Shown here one piece after another: positions 22,585-47,247 of a stretch of 64,000 nucleotides of DNA. Both the position numbers and the translations under genes were made by a program. How positions within the stretch are numbered: the first letter of the stretch is position 1; each line of letters opens with the position of its first letter. This stretch comes from Moringa oleifera (taxonomy: Eukaryota; Streptophyta; Magnoliopsida; Brassicales; Moringaceae), in assembly GCA_021397835.1 (NCBI GenBank), contig JAJFZO010000579.1:2681001-2745000 (forward strand), written 5' to 3'. The notes beneath the pieces were generated by a model, which was not told the origin of the DNA, searched no databases, and saw only the letters and a list, made by a program, of their open reading frames with translations.

Positions 22585-24934
22585 CACACTGTGCAATAGT
22601 ACTACTTGTGTAATAAATAACTTTAGTCTGTGTAGGTTAAGAGAAATTAATTACTTATTTTGTTTGTTTATGGGTATGGTTCTTCGTGCTTGTTTGTAAT
22701 TTTTTTGATTTGTTTTGGGATTTTATAAGCAAATGGTGTACATGAAACAACACCCAATTCACCAAATTTCTTGCTCTTCTTGCTTCTTGCTTCTTGCTTC
22801 TTGCTCACTGATCTCTCTGCTCCATTATATTTACCAAAAAAGAATAGAATCATCGATATAAAAGTTGAATGTTTGATATTTGATATTTGATTTCATATTA
22901 TATAATATCATATTATAAATATTATATGTTTTATAATTTGAAAATAATTTAAAACACTATAATTAATTCTTTTTTAATTATATAAATGTAAAATTTACAT
23001 GATAAAATAATTTATATAATTAAATTAAAGATTATATATCTTAATTAGAAATAACAATTTGTGGAATATTTTTATCTATTTAAAAAATTTAAAACTTGAA
23101 TTGAGTTAAAATATGATTACTCAAACTCGTTTTAAATTTATTTTTAGAAACTGATTTTAATACTTGAATCTGTCTCACATTCCTTTTATAGTTATTCGTA
23201 TATTACTAAAATTCGTCCAAATTTGTGAATCATATTTTATATATTTATACATATTTTATAAATTTTAATAAAATAGTAAATATCTGTTAAATATTTATTT
23301 AATTTTAATGTAGTTAAATTTTAAACTTGATATTAATATTTTGAAATTTAAATTAGAAATTTAATATAATTAAATTTCAAATAAAAATTTTAAGATACTA
23401 ATAGAATTACATATTTGAATAAAAAGTATCAAAAATCTAAAATTTAAATATTAAATATATTTAAATTCAACTAAATATCATCTGAACCTATTCTATTAAA
23501 ATTTAATCAAATCGGACACTAACATTATCGTCTTTAATTTTAACATCTAATTTGCGGTCGGGAACAAAAGTGGAATGTAATATACTGCTTTGGATTGGAA
23601 ACAGCAACGAATTTGCAATTAATATTATGAGATTCATATGAAATTTGTACAGCAAACCCAATCTAGTAAGTTTCGAACAATTATTGAATTTTAGTGCAAG
23701 TTGCTCTGTTACTGGAGCAAAACTCTGGCCTGTTTTATAACTAGACTTTAGGCATTTGAGGCCCATCTAATTAGTCTTAGCTCCATCTGACTTTAAATTA
23801 GAATGGTTATTTGAGCCCAATCTAATGGGTTTAGTTTGACTTATTTTGTGATTGAAGTTTAGTTGAATCATTTAATTTACAAAATGGATGTTTATGAGCC
23901 GATTCAATGGACCATAGCTCAGTTTGTTTTGTAATATGGATACAAAATATGGCATGCTGGATATTGAAAATTTAAATTAATTATATCAACAGAATATATA
24001 TTTTATTAATAAATTTTTAAAAAAATTATATTTATTTAAAAATTATATTTTTATTAAATTTCAATATAAGATTTTTGTTTATAATTTTTATTAATATTAA
24101 CGATTTTGTACAAATATATGATACGCAAATGATTTTTAATTATATAATTACCACATGTGAAGACAAATAAAATTTATTTTTTATTTTTTAAATATTTATA
24201 TTTTTATATTTTTACTAAATTTGATATAAAAAATTATTTATTTTAATAATGTATAAAGAGTTATTAAGATAATTACAAGTTAAAGTTATGTATACATCAC
24301 GTGTGTGAGCAAAACTAGAAATAAATAATATAGATAAGAATCTCACATTAAAAATTCAACAAAATTTTAAATTTTAAATAAATATAATTTTTTAAGTTTT
24401 AATTTGAGATAATAAATAAAATATAATTTTTTAATATAATTAACTTTTAAAATTTTAAATCCAATCATTGGAAGGATCAATCTAATTGATTAATCAAATA
24501 AATAAAAACAAATCATATTTAAATCCAAATATAATAAAGTCATATTATTAATCGAATCCATTTGATCTTTTGAGATTTAAAATCAAATCTTTTATAATGA
24601 TTTTTTAATATAAAAAATTTATCTAGTAAAATAATTAATATCATGATCCATCAATACAATTTTTTTATTAACTGTTCATTTTAAAAAATTATGGAATTAA
24701 CAAAATATGTATACTGTATTATGAATAAAATTCAGGGTAAATATGAAAAGGAAAATTTTGAACTTTACTTGGATTTTAATTTAAATCTTATTATTTCATT
24801 TTTTTAATTATGCATTTAAAGTTTCAATTTGATTCGATTTGAATCGTGACTCAAAAGATTATACAAAATTAATGATATTTTCATTGTTGAAGTCTACTAC
24901 CTGTATTGGCTTACTAATTGTTATCCTAAAAAAA
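22585..24934. other. TMM 3' flank and AT-rich spacer
   Basis: TMM 3' UTR probably ends within about 100 nt of the stop. From 22860 the sequence is AT-rich without genes. 24780-24895 matches the first block of the AT-rich dispersed repeat (caatttgattcgatttgaat, then aaattaatgatattttcatt). The small minus-strand frame at 23503-23766 has no family features. Confidence 0.45.
22771..22804. repeat. Short tandem repeat of cttcttg units
   Basis: About five copies of a 7-bp cttcttg or cttgctt unit shortly after TMM, probably within or just past its 3' UTR. Confidence 0.7.
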
Positions 24935-25800
24935 GGGAGCAAGTATGGAGAATCTGTGTGATTTCACCAACTTGAATAAGGTCTACTTTAAGGATCCCTA
25001 CTAGTTGACTATAATAAATTACTTGATTATCGGTCACCAATTTATGGATGATTTCTCTAAATGACTAGATACTGATGGAATCATCGAACCAAGAGAAGAC
25101 TAGCTTTGTTACTGACCAAAGCATTTATTACTACAAAGTTATGCCTTTTGGTCTTAAGAATGCAAGGGCCATATGCCAAAGATTGGTCAACAAAGTCTTC
25201 CTTATCATGTCAAGTGTAACTGATATGATTGATAGAAGTCGAACTTGGGCTCGACAAATAGTTGATCTCGAGGAAGCTTTTGACGTCTTAAGACAATATC
25301 ACTTGAAGTTGAATCCCTTGAAGTGTACTTTTGGGTAGTTTCAAGGAAATTTCTTGGCTATATGATTATGTCAAGGAGCTTGAAGCCAATCTAGAAAAGA
25401 TCAAGGCTAGACATGGTAGCTTCTCGTATTTGGGACATCCAGTGCATGATTGGCAGGTTAACTACTCTGAGTAGATTAATCCATAGAATTAAAAGCTTGC
25501 CTTTCTTCAAGGTACTTTTTTAGAGAGCAAATTTTGCATGGACCCTCAAATGCTAGCAAACATTTAAATGGTTGAAGCATTACCTAACATCTCGGCCTTT
25601 GTTTTCAAAGCCCAGCTTGGGAGAAGATATTTTGGTTTAATTGGTAGTCTCAAAATTAGCTGTTAGCTCAATACTACTCAAAGAAGGATGTAATTAAGAA
25701 TCTTGTTTATTACACTGGTGAGGTTTTGTGAGAGATTGAGGAACAATACTTGCCCTTTAAAAAGGAGGCATCTGCCCTCTTGATTTCAACATGGTGATTC
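24935..25800 (+). mobile_element. Ty3-gypsy retrotransposon relic (reverse transcriptase to RNase H)
   Basis: Frame-broken plus-strand homology to plant gypsy polyproteins. DFTNLNKVYFKDPY (24960) corresponds to the RT start. QEKTSFVTDQSIYYYKVMPF and FGLKNARAICQRLVNKVF (25090-25200) are the fingers and palm. EEAFDVLRQYHLKLNPLKC (25270-25330) follows. Near 25710-25790, YYTGEVL and EEQYLPFKKEASALLISTW resemble RNase H. The YxDD catalytic block is missing or degraded and several stops occur. It is an old dead copy; no gag or integrase was recognised. Confidence 0.8.
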
Positions 25801-25900
25801 CAAAGATTTTTTTTTAAATCATATTTAGGGTATTGCCTTCCACCTTGCTTTTTTCTCTCTTATCCAAGATGTCTGTGAAAGAATTTCATAATCCATTTTA

Positions 25901-26130
25901 AGGGGGAGTATTAGAAGAGTTGTCCTTTGTGTTAAGTTGTCATTTATTGATTGGTTGGTTAGTATTTTTTGTAATTCACTTTACATATTGAAAGCTTTCT
26001 TTGAAAATTGGAAAAAAAAAAAGTGGACTTAATTACAAAGGATACTAATGAACCAATCAACAAATGACAACTCAATAGAAATCATAACTTACTAGTCAAC
26101 TACATATAACCTCTAATACTTCCCCTCAAG
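25901..26130. repeat. Inverted pair of LTR-end fragments
   Basis: 25901-25977 begins with a polypurine tract (agggggagtattag) like that before a 3' LTR. The reverse complement of 26031-26130 begins similarly (ggggaagtattag) and shares gttgtcatttgttgattggt with the first arm at two mismatches. The arms face each other across about 55 bp. They look like the ends of two related elements joined tail to tail, or a palindromic rearrangement. Confidence 0.65.
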
Positions 26131-26269
26131 ATTGATTGTGAATATCTTTCATTGACATTTTGGACAAGATCGAAAAAAGCAAGGTAGAAAGTAATGGTTT
26201 TATGAACACATTGTCAAGCTACTGTTGAGAATGAATTGGCATGAACTTAATGAGATAGTCATCATTTGA

Positions 26270-26895
26270 TTAGATCTAAAAAATTTATATTATCTGATTG
26301 GTTGATTTGATCAATTGGTTAGATTGAAAAAAATGATCTAATTTGATCAGATCTGATCTAATCTTACGGGTGATTAAGAAAAAATCAGTTGATCAATCTA
26401 ATCAAGTTTGATAAGATCTAATAGTAAGACCATATCAGATTGATCTTATGAAGAAAAAATCCTGACTTGATGATTAGATTTGATTTCCCATCAACCTTAT
26501 CTGATATGATATCCCATTAAATCTATCAAATGCAAATCATAAAATTTTTTGAAGTTAAATGCAAAATTTTTAAAATTAGAATTAGAGGTAAAAAAAACTA
26601 ATCTGATCTAATCTAAAAAATTGATATGATTTAATTTGTTGATTTAATCCATAAAAAAATTGATTTGATCTAATCAATTGACTCAATGAAAAAAATTGAT
26701 ATGATTTGACCATCTAATCTCATGGAAGATAAAAAACAAAAAAAAAAAAAACTAATTGATCAATTTGATCAAGTCTAATAAGATTTGATCAACGAGATCA
26801 TATTAGATTTGATCTCATGAAGAAAAAACCCTAACTTGATCCGATTAAATGTGATTTTCCATTAACCTTATCTAATATCATCTCTTTATATCTAT
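26270..26895. repeat. GATC-rich region with a duplicated about 140-bp unit
   Basis: The tract is full of tgatctaat and tgatcaa motifs. About 26387-26527 aligns with about 26753-26895: both start ttgatcaat, share atgaagaaaaaa in the middle, then a decayed caaccttatctgatat block and end aatctatc or tatctatc. No coding frame survives. Family unknown. Confidence 0.6.
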
Positions 26896-27529
26896 CTTTT
26901 TTTAATGTCTATCTCGTGGTATTTTTCTCATTTTTATAAAAATATCACGTGTCCTATTTGTACAAAAAGACTTAACCCTAAAAAAATTAACAAAAACCTA
27001 ATTCGTTAAAATTCTCGACTAGAGCAATTGATTTTTTGTTGACTTTTACTTTATTTTTTTAAAATGATCTAACTGTAAAAACAAACTAAAAATTCTAATT
27101 AACTAATAAAACAAGTAAAAAGACTCGTTAGTAAAACTACCTCATCAATAAGTTGCTGCATTATGATTTACATTAAGTAAGATACACATTATTTCTTTTG
27201 TTTTCAATTTCTCTCTCTTTACACCTATTCAAATATTTTTGCTTACAAGTGAAAAAAAGAGTTTTTTTTAAAACACTTTTGCATTAATATTTTGTGGACT
27301 TGTAACTACATGTTTTAGATCTCACTTTGCACTCTACTTTCTCTCATCCTAACCAGTTATTCTTTAGACTTATAAGGAAAGGACCTTTCTTGTTTGTTAG
27401 CATTTAACTTTTAGGGTAATATTTAATGAATCTAGAACTCCATTAAATGGGTATTTTAGTTTATACAAACCTATGCAGATTTTCAAAAACCTTAGTGCAA
27501 TTTGCATTTGCCCATGCAATATTGTTCAT

Positions 27530-29320
27530 ATTGTAGTTTTCATGAAAGATTTGGTTATGACAGTTTTTATGCAATATTTGGTGATGTGGTATTTTTCATA
27601 AATTATATATAAGTTTCATGCATTTTTTTTTATAGTTTTCATGTATTATTTATGAGTTTCATGCATTATTATTTAATGTTTTCATGTATTATTTTAATCG
27701 AGTATCATGTTGGATGATATAAAATGGTGGTGTTATTATTTACAATTTTCATGCCTTATTTATAAGTTTCATGCGTTATTATTTAATGTTTTTGTGTATT
27801 ATTTTAATCAAATATCACATTTAATGATATCAATTCATGATGCCGTTATTCAGGATGGCTAATGATATGAGAGTTCCTTTTTTTTTTTTAATCTTACAGT
27901 TAACAAATTATTGTTCAATGTTAATGAGTAAGAGTTGCATAGTTAAACAAAATGACATATTGGAGATATGAAGAAAAAGTATAGTATCTAAATTTTTGTA
28001 CAACAAAGTTTGGAAGACAAATGAATATGAATTGACATTGATGTATAGGACCCAGTAAACCTACACCAATAGTTATCTTCACCTTATTACTTATTGCGGC
28101 AAAGCTACCTAGTTACAAGTATCAAAATAAAAATAAATGAACATAAAAGATTTGAGTAATTTTTAATTTATGACACTTAAACAATCAATAAAGGTATTTT
28201 ATGCAGTGATTAGTTAGCTATTGCAATTGATGGAACTTATTTGAAGTATAGACTCAATGGAACAATGTTTCTTGTTGGATGCAAGGATGGTAACTTTGGT
28301 TATCATGATTTAGAGAACATAAACTCATGGAAATGGTTCTTAAAGCAACTTCAAAATACACTTGGTCTTGTCAATGACTTGGTTGTTGTATTAGATTGTC
28401 GTCAAAGCATAGCTAAGTGAGTTGCATCAATCTTTTCATAAGCCATAAATAGTTTATGTTCTTGGCATATGATTTATAACATAAAGAATAAGTTTTAAAA
28501 GAAGAAGTAGTAAGGCTATTTTACATCAGAGCAAAGGTTTATCATGTAAGCGAGTTTGACCAACTTATGTGTGAGTTAAAGACACATCACTCTTCCATCA
28601 TAATTAAGAAAGATCTCAAGAAATTGTAGATGTTTATTCCCCGAGAACATGATTTCATCGAGTAAAAACTTAATGAATACTATGTTTGCTGAAAATATCA
28701 TGCATGCTTCCATGTTAAGGATGTGACCAAAGCAATATCCCTTGAACTTATTTCTCACCACACCATCCTCGTTCATTTTTGTGAACACATTTGAGGTACT
28801 TCTTAGTATTTAGAGGCAGGAGCAGTTGCTGATATTATAGTCAACCCACACCTTTTCGAGAGTTTTATAATATGTTTTCTTCATCATCTACATTTAGTAA
28901 ATGAATGATAAAACAATCATAATAATGATTTTAAAAAGTGAATAATACATGAAAAAAATAACAAAATAATATATTATATGAATTAATGCATGAAAACTAT
29001 AAAAATTACATGATACCCAAAATAATACTAATGACTGAATAATAAATGAAAACTTTAAATAGTAAATGAATACTGAAATAATCCACGATGGCTAAAATAA
29101 TGTACAAAAACTATAAATATTACATGATGCGCGCTTAAAATAATGCATAATGTATGAAAATTTCAAATATTACATGATACTTTAACAAATACATTATGTT
29201 TGAAACAATGCATGCAAATGCAAATATTACATGAAATCTAAAATAATACATACATAATGTCTAAACTAAGTATATGAAAAATTAAAAATATCATATGATA
29301 CCAAAAATAATTACAATGTC
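27530..29320 (+). mobile_element. Mutator-like (MULE) DNA transposon relic with inverted sub-repeat ends
   Basis: 28215-28490 on the plus strand reads AIDGTYLKYRLNGTMFLVGC, KDGNFGYHDLENINSWKWFL and, further on, NSLCSWHMIYNIKNKF. This is the MULE transposase core with the DGT aspartate and the WH block, but it is broken by stops. On the left (27530-27840) are degenerate repeats of tttcatgtattatt and gagtatcatgt. On the right (28900-29320) the same motifs occur in reverse complement (aataatgcatgaaaac, attacatgatac). The two arrays therefore look like composite terminal inverted repeats. No target-site duplication could be fixed by eye. Confidence 0.7.
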
Positions 29321-31595
29321 GCTAAATATTAACTTAACATGAATTCAGCACTTTGAAGTATTAAACTCTAAAAAAAAAAAAAAAAGAATCATTATAATGT
29401 CTACCAGAGCTTTTTCATGCTTAAACCCATAAAGAATAACCATACTCAAGCAATACAACAACAAATATAACCTATAAGATCTAATATACAGTACATATAT
29501 CATTCAAATGAAACATATTTTATAGATTTGTAGTATATTTCAATATTATGAACGTAGAAAATACCTAAAAATCTGAAAAATGAAAGATCTTTCCTATGTG
29601 TTTTTGACCCTTTATTTTCCTATATTTCTCAAGATATATTACACGGAAGTTTTTCAAAATAATTTTTTTTTTTTAAGATTTAGTAGAAGATTTCAACGAG
29701 AATGAACAAAAATTGAGTAAGACTTGAAAAATTAAGAAGAGAGAATGAAACCTAAAAAATGCATCAATCTATATGCCAAGTGGTTGGTAAAACCGTGATT
29801 TCGATTTATTGTCAAAGACAATTTTGTTTGAAATTAAAAACATGAGTTATTAATTTTAATATCTTTAATAATATACATAAAATCTTAATTTTCAATTTTT
29901 AAATATATTAACTCATAATAAAAATAATTTTAAAAAATAAATAATATCTATCGCATAATGTATTTAAAAAAATAAACCACCACTATGCCCGTAAAATTCA
30001 ATATCATCAACTGAATTAAGCTTCTAAGTTCTAACCTTTCATTCTCTCCTTTTCAATTTATGCCACATACCCAATGGTTTGTGGGTCTCCACCCACTGTG
30101 GATGGGTTGTTGTCCAACTTTGCTTGAAAATTGAAAGCTTTGGTCTGAATAAAGTGAAGTCCATGGCTTTGTGATTATCAACAAGTCCAATTGGGTTTAC
30201 TTTAAGAAGGAAAATTTTAAAGATGATCTAAGGTTCTTTATACATGTTAATTTTTAATAATTAAAACATAAAATAGTGAAGGATTTTAACAAATAATTAC
30301 AATTTTTAAGTTTTTAAATTTTTTTAAAAAATTTACGATAAATATATAAAAAAAAAGTTTCTCTAATGTTTCAATTTGATTTAATTTGAACATTAATTCA
30401 CATGATTATAAAATAATAATGATATTTTTATTATTAAAATATTTTAAAAATAAATAAGATAAATTATGTATTTTATTTTAAGTTGATTTCTTAAATTTAA
30501 ATATTTTTTATTTACAAATTTTTAAAAATTTGTATAATGTAAAATATAAAAAATAATATTTTTAATATTCAAAAAAATTTAAAATTTTTATAATAATAAT
30601 TTAAATATTTTTATATTTAAATGTTTTTAATTTTATAAATTATTTCTTGATACAATGACACCAGAGATTTAATAACTGACCCAGAAGTTCAAGATATGAA
30701 GTAGATGATTTCTTTCTCTTATCAGATTTCCCTATTTTTAGAGAAAGTGCTCTCATTTTTTTAAAATTTTTTTTAATTTTGAATTTATTAATAAAATTTA
30801 AATTAAATCAAAATTATAATATTTAAAATATAATTAATTTAATTAATATTTTAAAATTAAAATTAAAATCTCATGCAATATAAATTTTTTTTATATTTAC
30901 CTGAAAACTCAACAGAAATATCAAAATTTTTATATAATCATTCTAAAATTTCAAAGTGGTTTGTGTGAACTTCAAATCAAATGTTTTTACCTGTGTAAAA
31001 CTGCACTACCTGCTTAAATTCTATTTTTTTTTTTTGGCCTAAGTAATTAAATATTAAAAACCAGAAAATAACATATGAACTAATTCATAATTATATATTA
31101 TATCTTAATAGATTTTAAATTTGTGATAACTATCAAGATTCTTTCACCTAATATTATTTATTTTAAATTATAATTATTTTTTAAAAATAAAAAAACTTGA
31201 CTTGTCCCAAAAACAAACAAATTATACCAACTAATATAAGAAAACATGATAATTTAAAGATAAGAGATAATAAGAAATGAGAGGAGAGGGGGTCCACTAA
31301 CAAATTACAAAGTTGTGATTGAGGGGTGGACCCCACTCGCCCACTAGGAGAATATTTTGTTATTTTTTTGAAAATAGAATACAGCTAGCCCAAAAAAAAT
31401 TTAAAAAAATTTAGAAAAGCGAAAGGAGAAGATGGTTGGAGAAGAAGAAAGAGGAGACTTTGCTTACACACTTCCTTGATCCCGCTTTCTTCTGCTGCAA
31501 AAAACAAGGAAAAAAAAAAGAAATCTTTCTCTCTCTCTGTCTCTCTATCTGGTCTCTGAGCGCAACATTCGCCTGGAAAAGCAGAGGGTGGAGAC
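29321..31595. other. Spacer with one AT-rich repeat copy and PTI1-like upstream region
   Basis: 29321-30340 has no recognised element. 30360-30640 carries the AT-rich dispersed repeat in its usual block order (caatttgatttaatttgaac, then aataatgatatttttattat, then the A/T block before 30610). 31260-31590 is more mixed and contains a CT-rich stretch typical of a leader for the gene at 31773. Confidence 0.5.
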
Positions 31596-31652
31596 ATGTC
31601 TGCTGCTAGCTCATCCGGTAGGGCGTTACGTTTGGTATCAACTCGGAGATAA
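31596..31652 (+). other. Possible upstream ORF of the PTI1-like kinase
   Basis: An 18-codon ATG-to-TAA frame lies 121 nt before the main start, in a stretch with leader-like composition. Whether it is in the mature transcript is unknown. Confidence 0.3.
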
Positions 31653-31772
31653 ACGTGGAGAGAGGAAGTACGGTTTACAACCACGGGAACGGAAGTAAGG
31701 TGGAGCTAAAGACGGTCTAGAGAGTGGGGGAGAGAGAGAGAAGTGGAAAAGGCCTTAATTGGTGTGTGGAAA

Positions 31773-34639
31773 ATGGCGTTTTGCAGTATGTTCTGTTGTG
31801 GAAAGGGTTTAGATCGGTACGTATTAGTCATGGGTTGGTTGATGGAAGCTGAAGGTCCTTTTTCTTTTTTCATTTTGTTTTGGTTGATCTGATTTTTCTT
31901 GAAATGGGTATTGTTGGGTTTTTTTTGAAATTTGATTTTGATGGATGTCTTCTGGTTTGTGGCTGTTCTGGGTGGCAAGCCAGGAATTAGGTGGGTTTAA
32001 GATGTTGGGTTTTGTCCAGGGTTTAGGATTAATCTCCTGGGTGTTGGTTCAAATTTCTCTCTTTTATTTTTCATGCTTTGGTACTGCAAAAATTGGACAG
32101 AAAAATGGAAGTAGACATAGTATCGTGAGTGCCAGTCCTCAAATACTTGGGAGTTTAGGTAAAGTAACATAGTGGACTGAGCCTAGCCTGCGTGCTAAGT
32201 TTAGTGGCAGTGAAGCCTCCAATTTTTGGGGACTACTGTACCATATTATTTTCATGGTTCATTTTATGTACTTTCTTTTTTCCCTGAACCCATGTTCATT
32301 TTGATTCCCTTTTCTATTTTGTTTGACATCAATCTGATGTAAAAAGTTTGAAATTCTACAGGAAAGAAGGGAAGAAGCAGCCAACATGGAGGATTTTTTC
32401 ATTGAAAGAATTGCACGCAGCTACAAACAACTTTAATTATGACAACAAGCTTGGAGAAGGGGGATTTGGCAGTGTTTACTGGGGTCAGCTATGGGATGGA
32501 TCACAAGTAATGAGTTTTCTTTCTTTCTTTCTTTTTCTTTTTCTGTTTTCTGGTCAACATTGTTATCATCTTCCCATCTGGATTTTACTGAGTTTAACCC
32601 TATAAGTTGGTCTTATTCTTTTTCAAAAAGATAAAGTCGATTTTCTGTGGAAAGATATTCAGTTGCTTCTTAATCTGGTGTAGCACAATAGCAAGCTATT
32701 GTAAATGTTGTTGTTAGAAGATGCTGTTTGAGCACTAAACTTTCTTTACTTACAAATCTTATTTATATGGTCTAGATTCTCAGAATTCAAAGAGACACAG
32801 AACCAATTAAATTGAGGGTTTTGTTGGTTAGCTTTGAGATGGGGTCTTTACTTTCTTCGCCATAGTTTTTATGTTCATATAGGTTTTGACAATAAGGCAT
32901 GGAAATTAGTCGCTCTACGAAGTGGTCCAAGTGCTTCGCAACTATTAGGACTAGTGGTATTCATAGAATGACAAGAAGATAACGATACTGCCTCTCGTTG
33001 AGATGGTACGCTGCTGACATGCACCTGTTTTCCAAGAAATATAAGAATATAAAAACGGGAGACCAATCTTGAAAATTGCTGTGTACAATTAGTTTCCTAA
33101 TCTTCATCTTGAGCTAATTGGTGGTGAAGCAGAATAATCAAGTGTGAGGCTTCATTTTTACCCAATCTGTTTAGGCTGTAGTATAGGCCAATTTAGGCCT
33201 GTGGAGCTATTATATTTTTGAAAATTTTGGATATACAATTCCTGGTTTAGTGTTTCCTTGTTGTCTTGGTAGTTCCATATATCATTAGAAACTAGGTTTG
33301 GATGTGTGTATTTCATTAGCGACAGTATATTTCTTCTAATCTGGCAAATGATGGCATATTCTTATGCCTTTCCTTTTTCTAATTTCACGAAGGATGGCGT
33401 TGGTTACATCTGGCAAGAATTCCAGATTTTTGCTTCATAAGTATCGAATCGCTTGGGTTAATTTTACACTTCATAGAAGCATTAATTATCTTAATTTAAG
33501 GACAATCTTTGCTATTGCATATTTTCTGATGTTCTATTACGTTATAGCGACTGGTATCTTCTAAGACTTACTTTTCTCCATTTGTCTTTCACATAAACTA
33601 TTTTCCATTGATGAAGAAGTATACCTGCAGATTGCAGTCAAGAGACTGAAGGTTTGGAGCAACAAAGCTGAGATGGAGTTTTCTGTTGAGGTTGAGATAC
33701 TGGCACGAGTTCGGCACAAGAATTTGTTAAGTTTACGTGGCTATTGTGCTGAAGGCCAAGAACGTCTTATTGTATATGATTACATGCCAAACCTGAGTTT
33801 GCTTTCTCATCTTCATGGGCAGCACTCGGCTGAGTGCCTTCTTGATTGGAGCAGGCGGATGAATATTGCAATAGGGTCTGCAGAGGGTATATCGTAAGTC
33901 TTGAACTCCAAAGTTTTTCCTGTCTTATTAAATTTATCTGATGTTATTGACACTGGCTTCTTAATTTGACTGGTTCAGTTATCTCCACCACCATGCAACC
34001 CCACATATAATCCACAGAGACATCAAAGCTAGCAATGTATTACTATCTTCAGATTTCCAGGCTCAGGTTGCTGATTTTGGATTCGCCAAATTGATTCCTG
34101 ATGGCGCAACACATGTGACCACAAGAGTCAAAGGTACCCTTGGCTACCTTGCCCCCGAATATGCTATGTTGGGAAAAGCATCCGAGAGCTGTGATGTTTA
34201 CAGCTTTGGCATTCTCTTGCTGGAGTTGGCCAGTGGCAAGAAACCCATTGAGAAGCTGAATGCAACGATGAAACGCACGATCACAGATTGGGCTTTGCCT
34301 TTGGCTTGCGAGAAGAAGTTCAGCGAAATTGCTGATCCTAGGCTGAATGGGAAGTTTGTGGAGACGGAATTGAAAAGAGTTGTCCTTGTTGGGCTTATAT
34401 GTGCTGACAGTCGACCTGAAAAAAGACCCACTATGCTTGAGGTGGTGGAGCTTCTCAAGGGGGAATCAAAAGAGAAGTTAGCTGAACTAGAAAATGACGA
34501 ACTCTTCAAGAAACCTGTCCCTACAGATTGTAATGATGGGAAGCCAGCCACTGAAGAGCACTCAGACTTCATCTCAGAAGAGAGGGATACACAGCAGGAG
34601 TTGAAGAAGACTGCAAGTGGAGAAGCTCACAGTGAGTAA
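31773..34639 (+). CDS. PTI1-like receptor-like cytoplasmic kinase, 4 exons
   Basis: Soluble or membrane-associated Ser/Thr (or dual-specificity) kinase of the RLK/Pelle superfamily, closest in memory to Arabidopsis At3g15890. Exons are 31773-31816, 32362-32506, 33631-33893 and 33979-34639, giving 370 aa in one frame. The tiny first exon ([15 protein letters not shown]) supplies a Cys-rich N-terminus, a candidate for palmitoylation. Kinase signatures are the Gly loop [17 protein letters not shown] with the ATP lysine, the catalytic loop [23 protein letters not shown] with DFG, the activation-segment end [11 protein letters not shown], and [20 protein letters not shown]. The tail after about residue 310 is charged and low in complexity ([15 protein letters not shown]). 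All catalytic residues are present, so it should be active. It converges on PRP8 across about 740 bp. Confidence 0.93.
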
Positions 34640-35379
34640 TGCGACATACAGGTCAAAAGACAGATTGTAGACTTGAGACAGATTGTTTTTGGGTTTTTAG
34701 TCTTCTAATGGCAGGTGGTGGTGGTTCATTCATTAACCATTGGCTGGAGTTATGGCTGTTGGGGAAAGCATGTTTTTTGTGAGTGCTTGAAGGTCTCTGT
34801 AAGAATCTTTCTTTCTGCTTTCTTTATACGCTTTCTTTAAGTATATGAATGCATCAATAGTTAACTGTTTTATTTGTATTCACATCTTCAGTTCCAAAAG
34901 TGTTTTGGATTCACAATAGAATTGTGTTGTATTGTACCATTGTACCTTTGCTTCAAGAAACATTGTATCGAATTGGTTTGCATGACACAGCAGAAATTAA
35001 GTGAACTCTTGAGTCATTTGGACAAAATTTACTACTCTTTTCAGATAATATTCTCATTCACTATAAAATATGAGCAATAATCCCACATCTGATTAAAGTT
35101 TGTAAGATATTCGCAGCTCCATTGGCAAAGGCCAAATTAGCTTCAACAACTATTTACAGGTACTTCAAGAATTCATTACTGCTCATACAGTTTACAGGTA
35201 ACCTTCCCATCTAGTTGAATATTCGGGTAGTACGGTACTTGCCACAAAAATGGTACAGGGCTACATTACAAAGAAACAAAAATGGTACAGGGCTACATTA
35301 CAAAGAAGGAAATGAAAAAGTTCTCCATCACTGCCTGGCTGGGCAGAGTTTGAGTAATAGACTAAGATCATTGCAGGAT
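34640..35379. other. Convergent spacer between PTI1-like kinase and PRP8
   Basis: Holds both 3' UTRs. A 32-bp tandem duplication lies at 35245-35307. The plus-strand frame at 34874-35080 has no family features. Confidence 0.5.
35245..35307. repeat. 32-bp tandem duplication near the PRP8 3' end
   Basis: 35245-35276 and 35277-35307 are identical over 31 bases (aatggtacagggctacatta is the core). The pair sits 73 bp past the PRP8 stop codon on the minus strand, probably in its 3' UTR. Confidence 0.9.
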
Positions 35380-47103
<11,724 letters not shown>

Positions 47104-47239
47104 AGAGCTGGATTTCAGTTCAGCCTATGCAAACAGCTAGAAAATGTGTCCCGTACAAAACCCTCTGCTAGAGATATATACAGGAAAACGAATTCGAATA
47201 CTTGAAGATTCAGAAAAGAGTCCTTTGAATGGCGGTTTC

Positions 47240-47247
47240 TAGGGTTT
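47240..47247 (-). promoter_or_regulatory. telo-box in the PRP8 5' region
   Basis: AAACCCTA on the minus strand, about 140 bp upstream of the PRP8 start codon, with a second near-copy (AAACCCCTAAAACCC) beside it. Telo-boxes are common in promoters or leaders of plant growth and RNA/translation-machinery genes. Function here is inferred. Confidence 0.55.

Noticed and set aside
25075..25338. Functional small gene with reverse-transcriptase similarity
   Set aside because: It is only the longest open piece of a stop-ridden gypsy relic and lacks the catalytic YxDD block.
26270..26895. CRISPR-like or satellite array
   Set aside because: Repeats are degenerate and irregularly spaced in a plant nuclear context; neither a CRISPR array nor a true satellite is supported.
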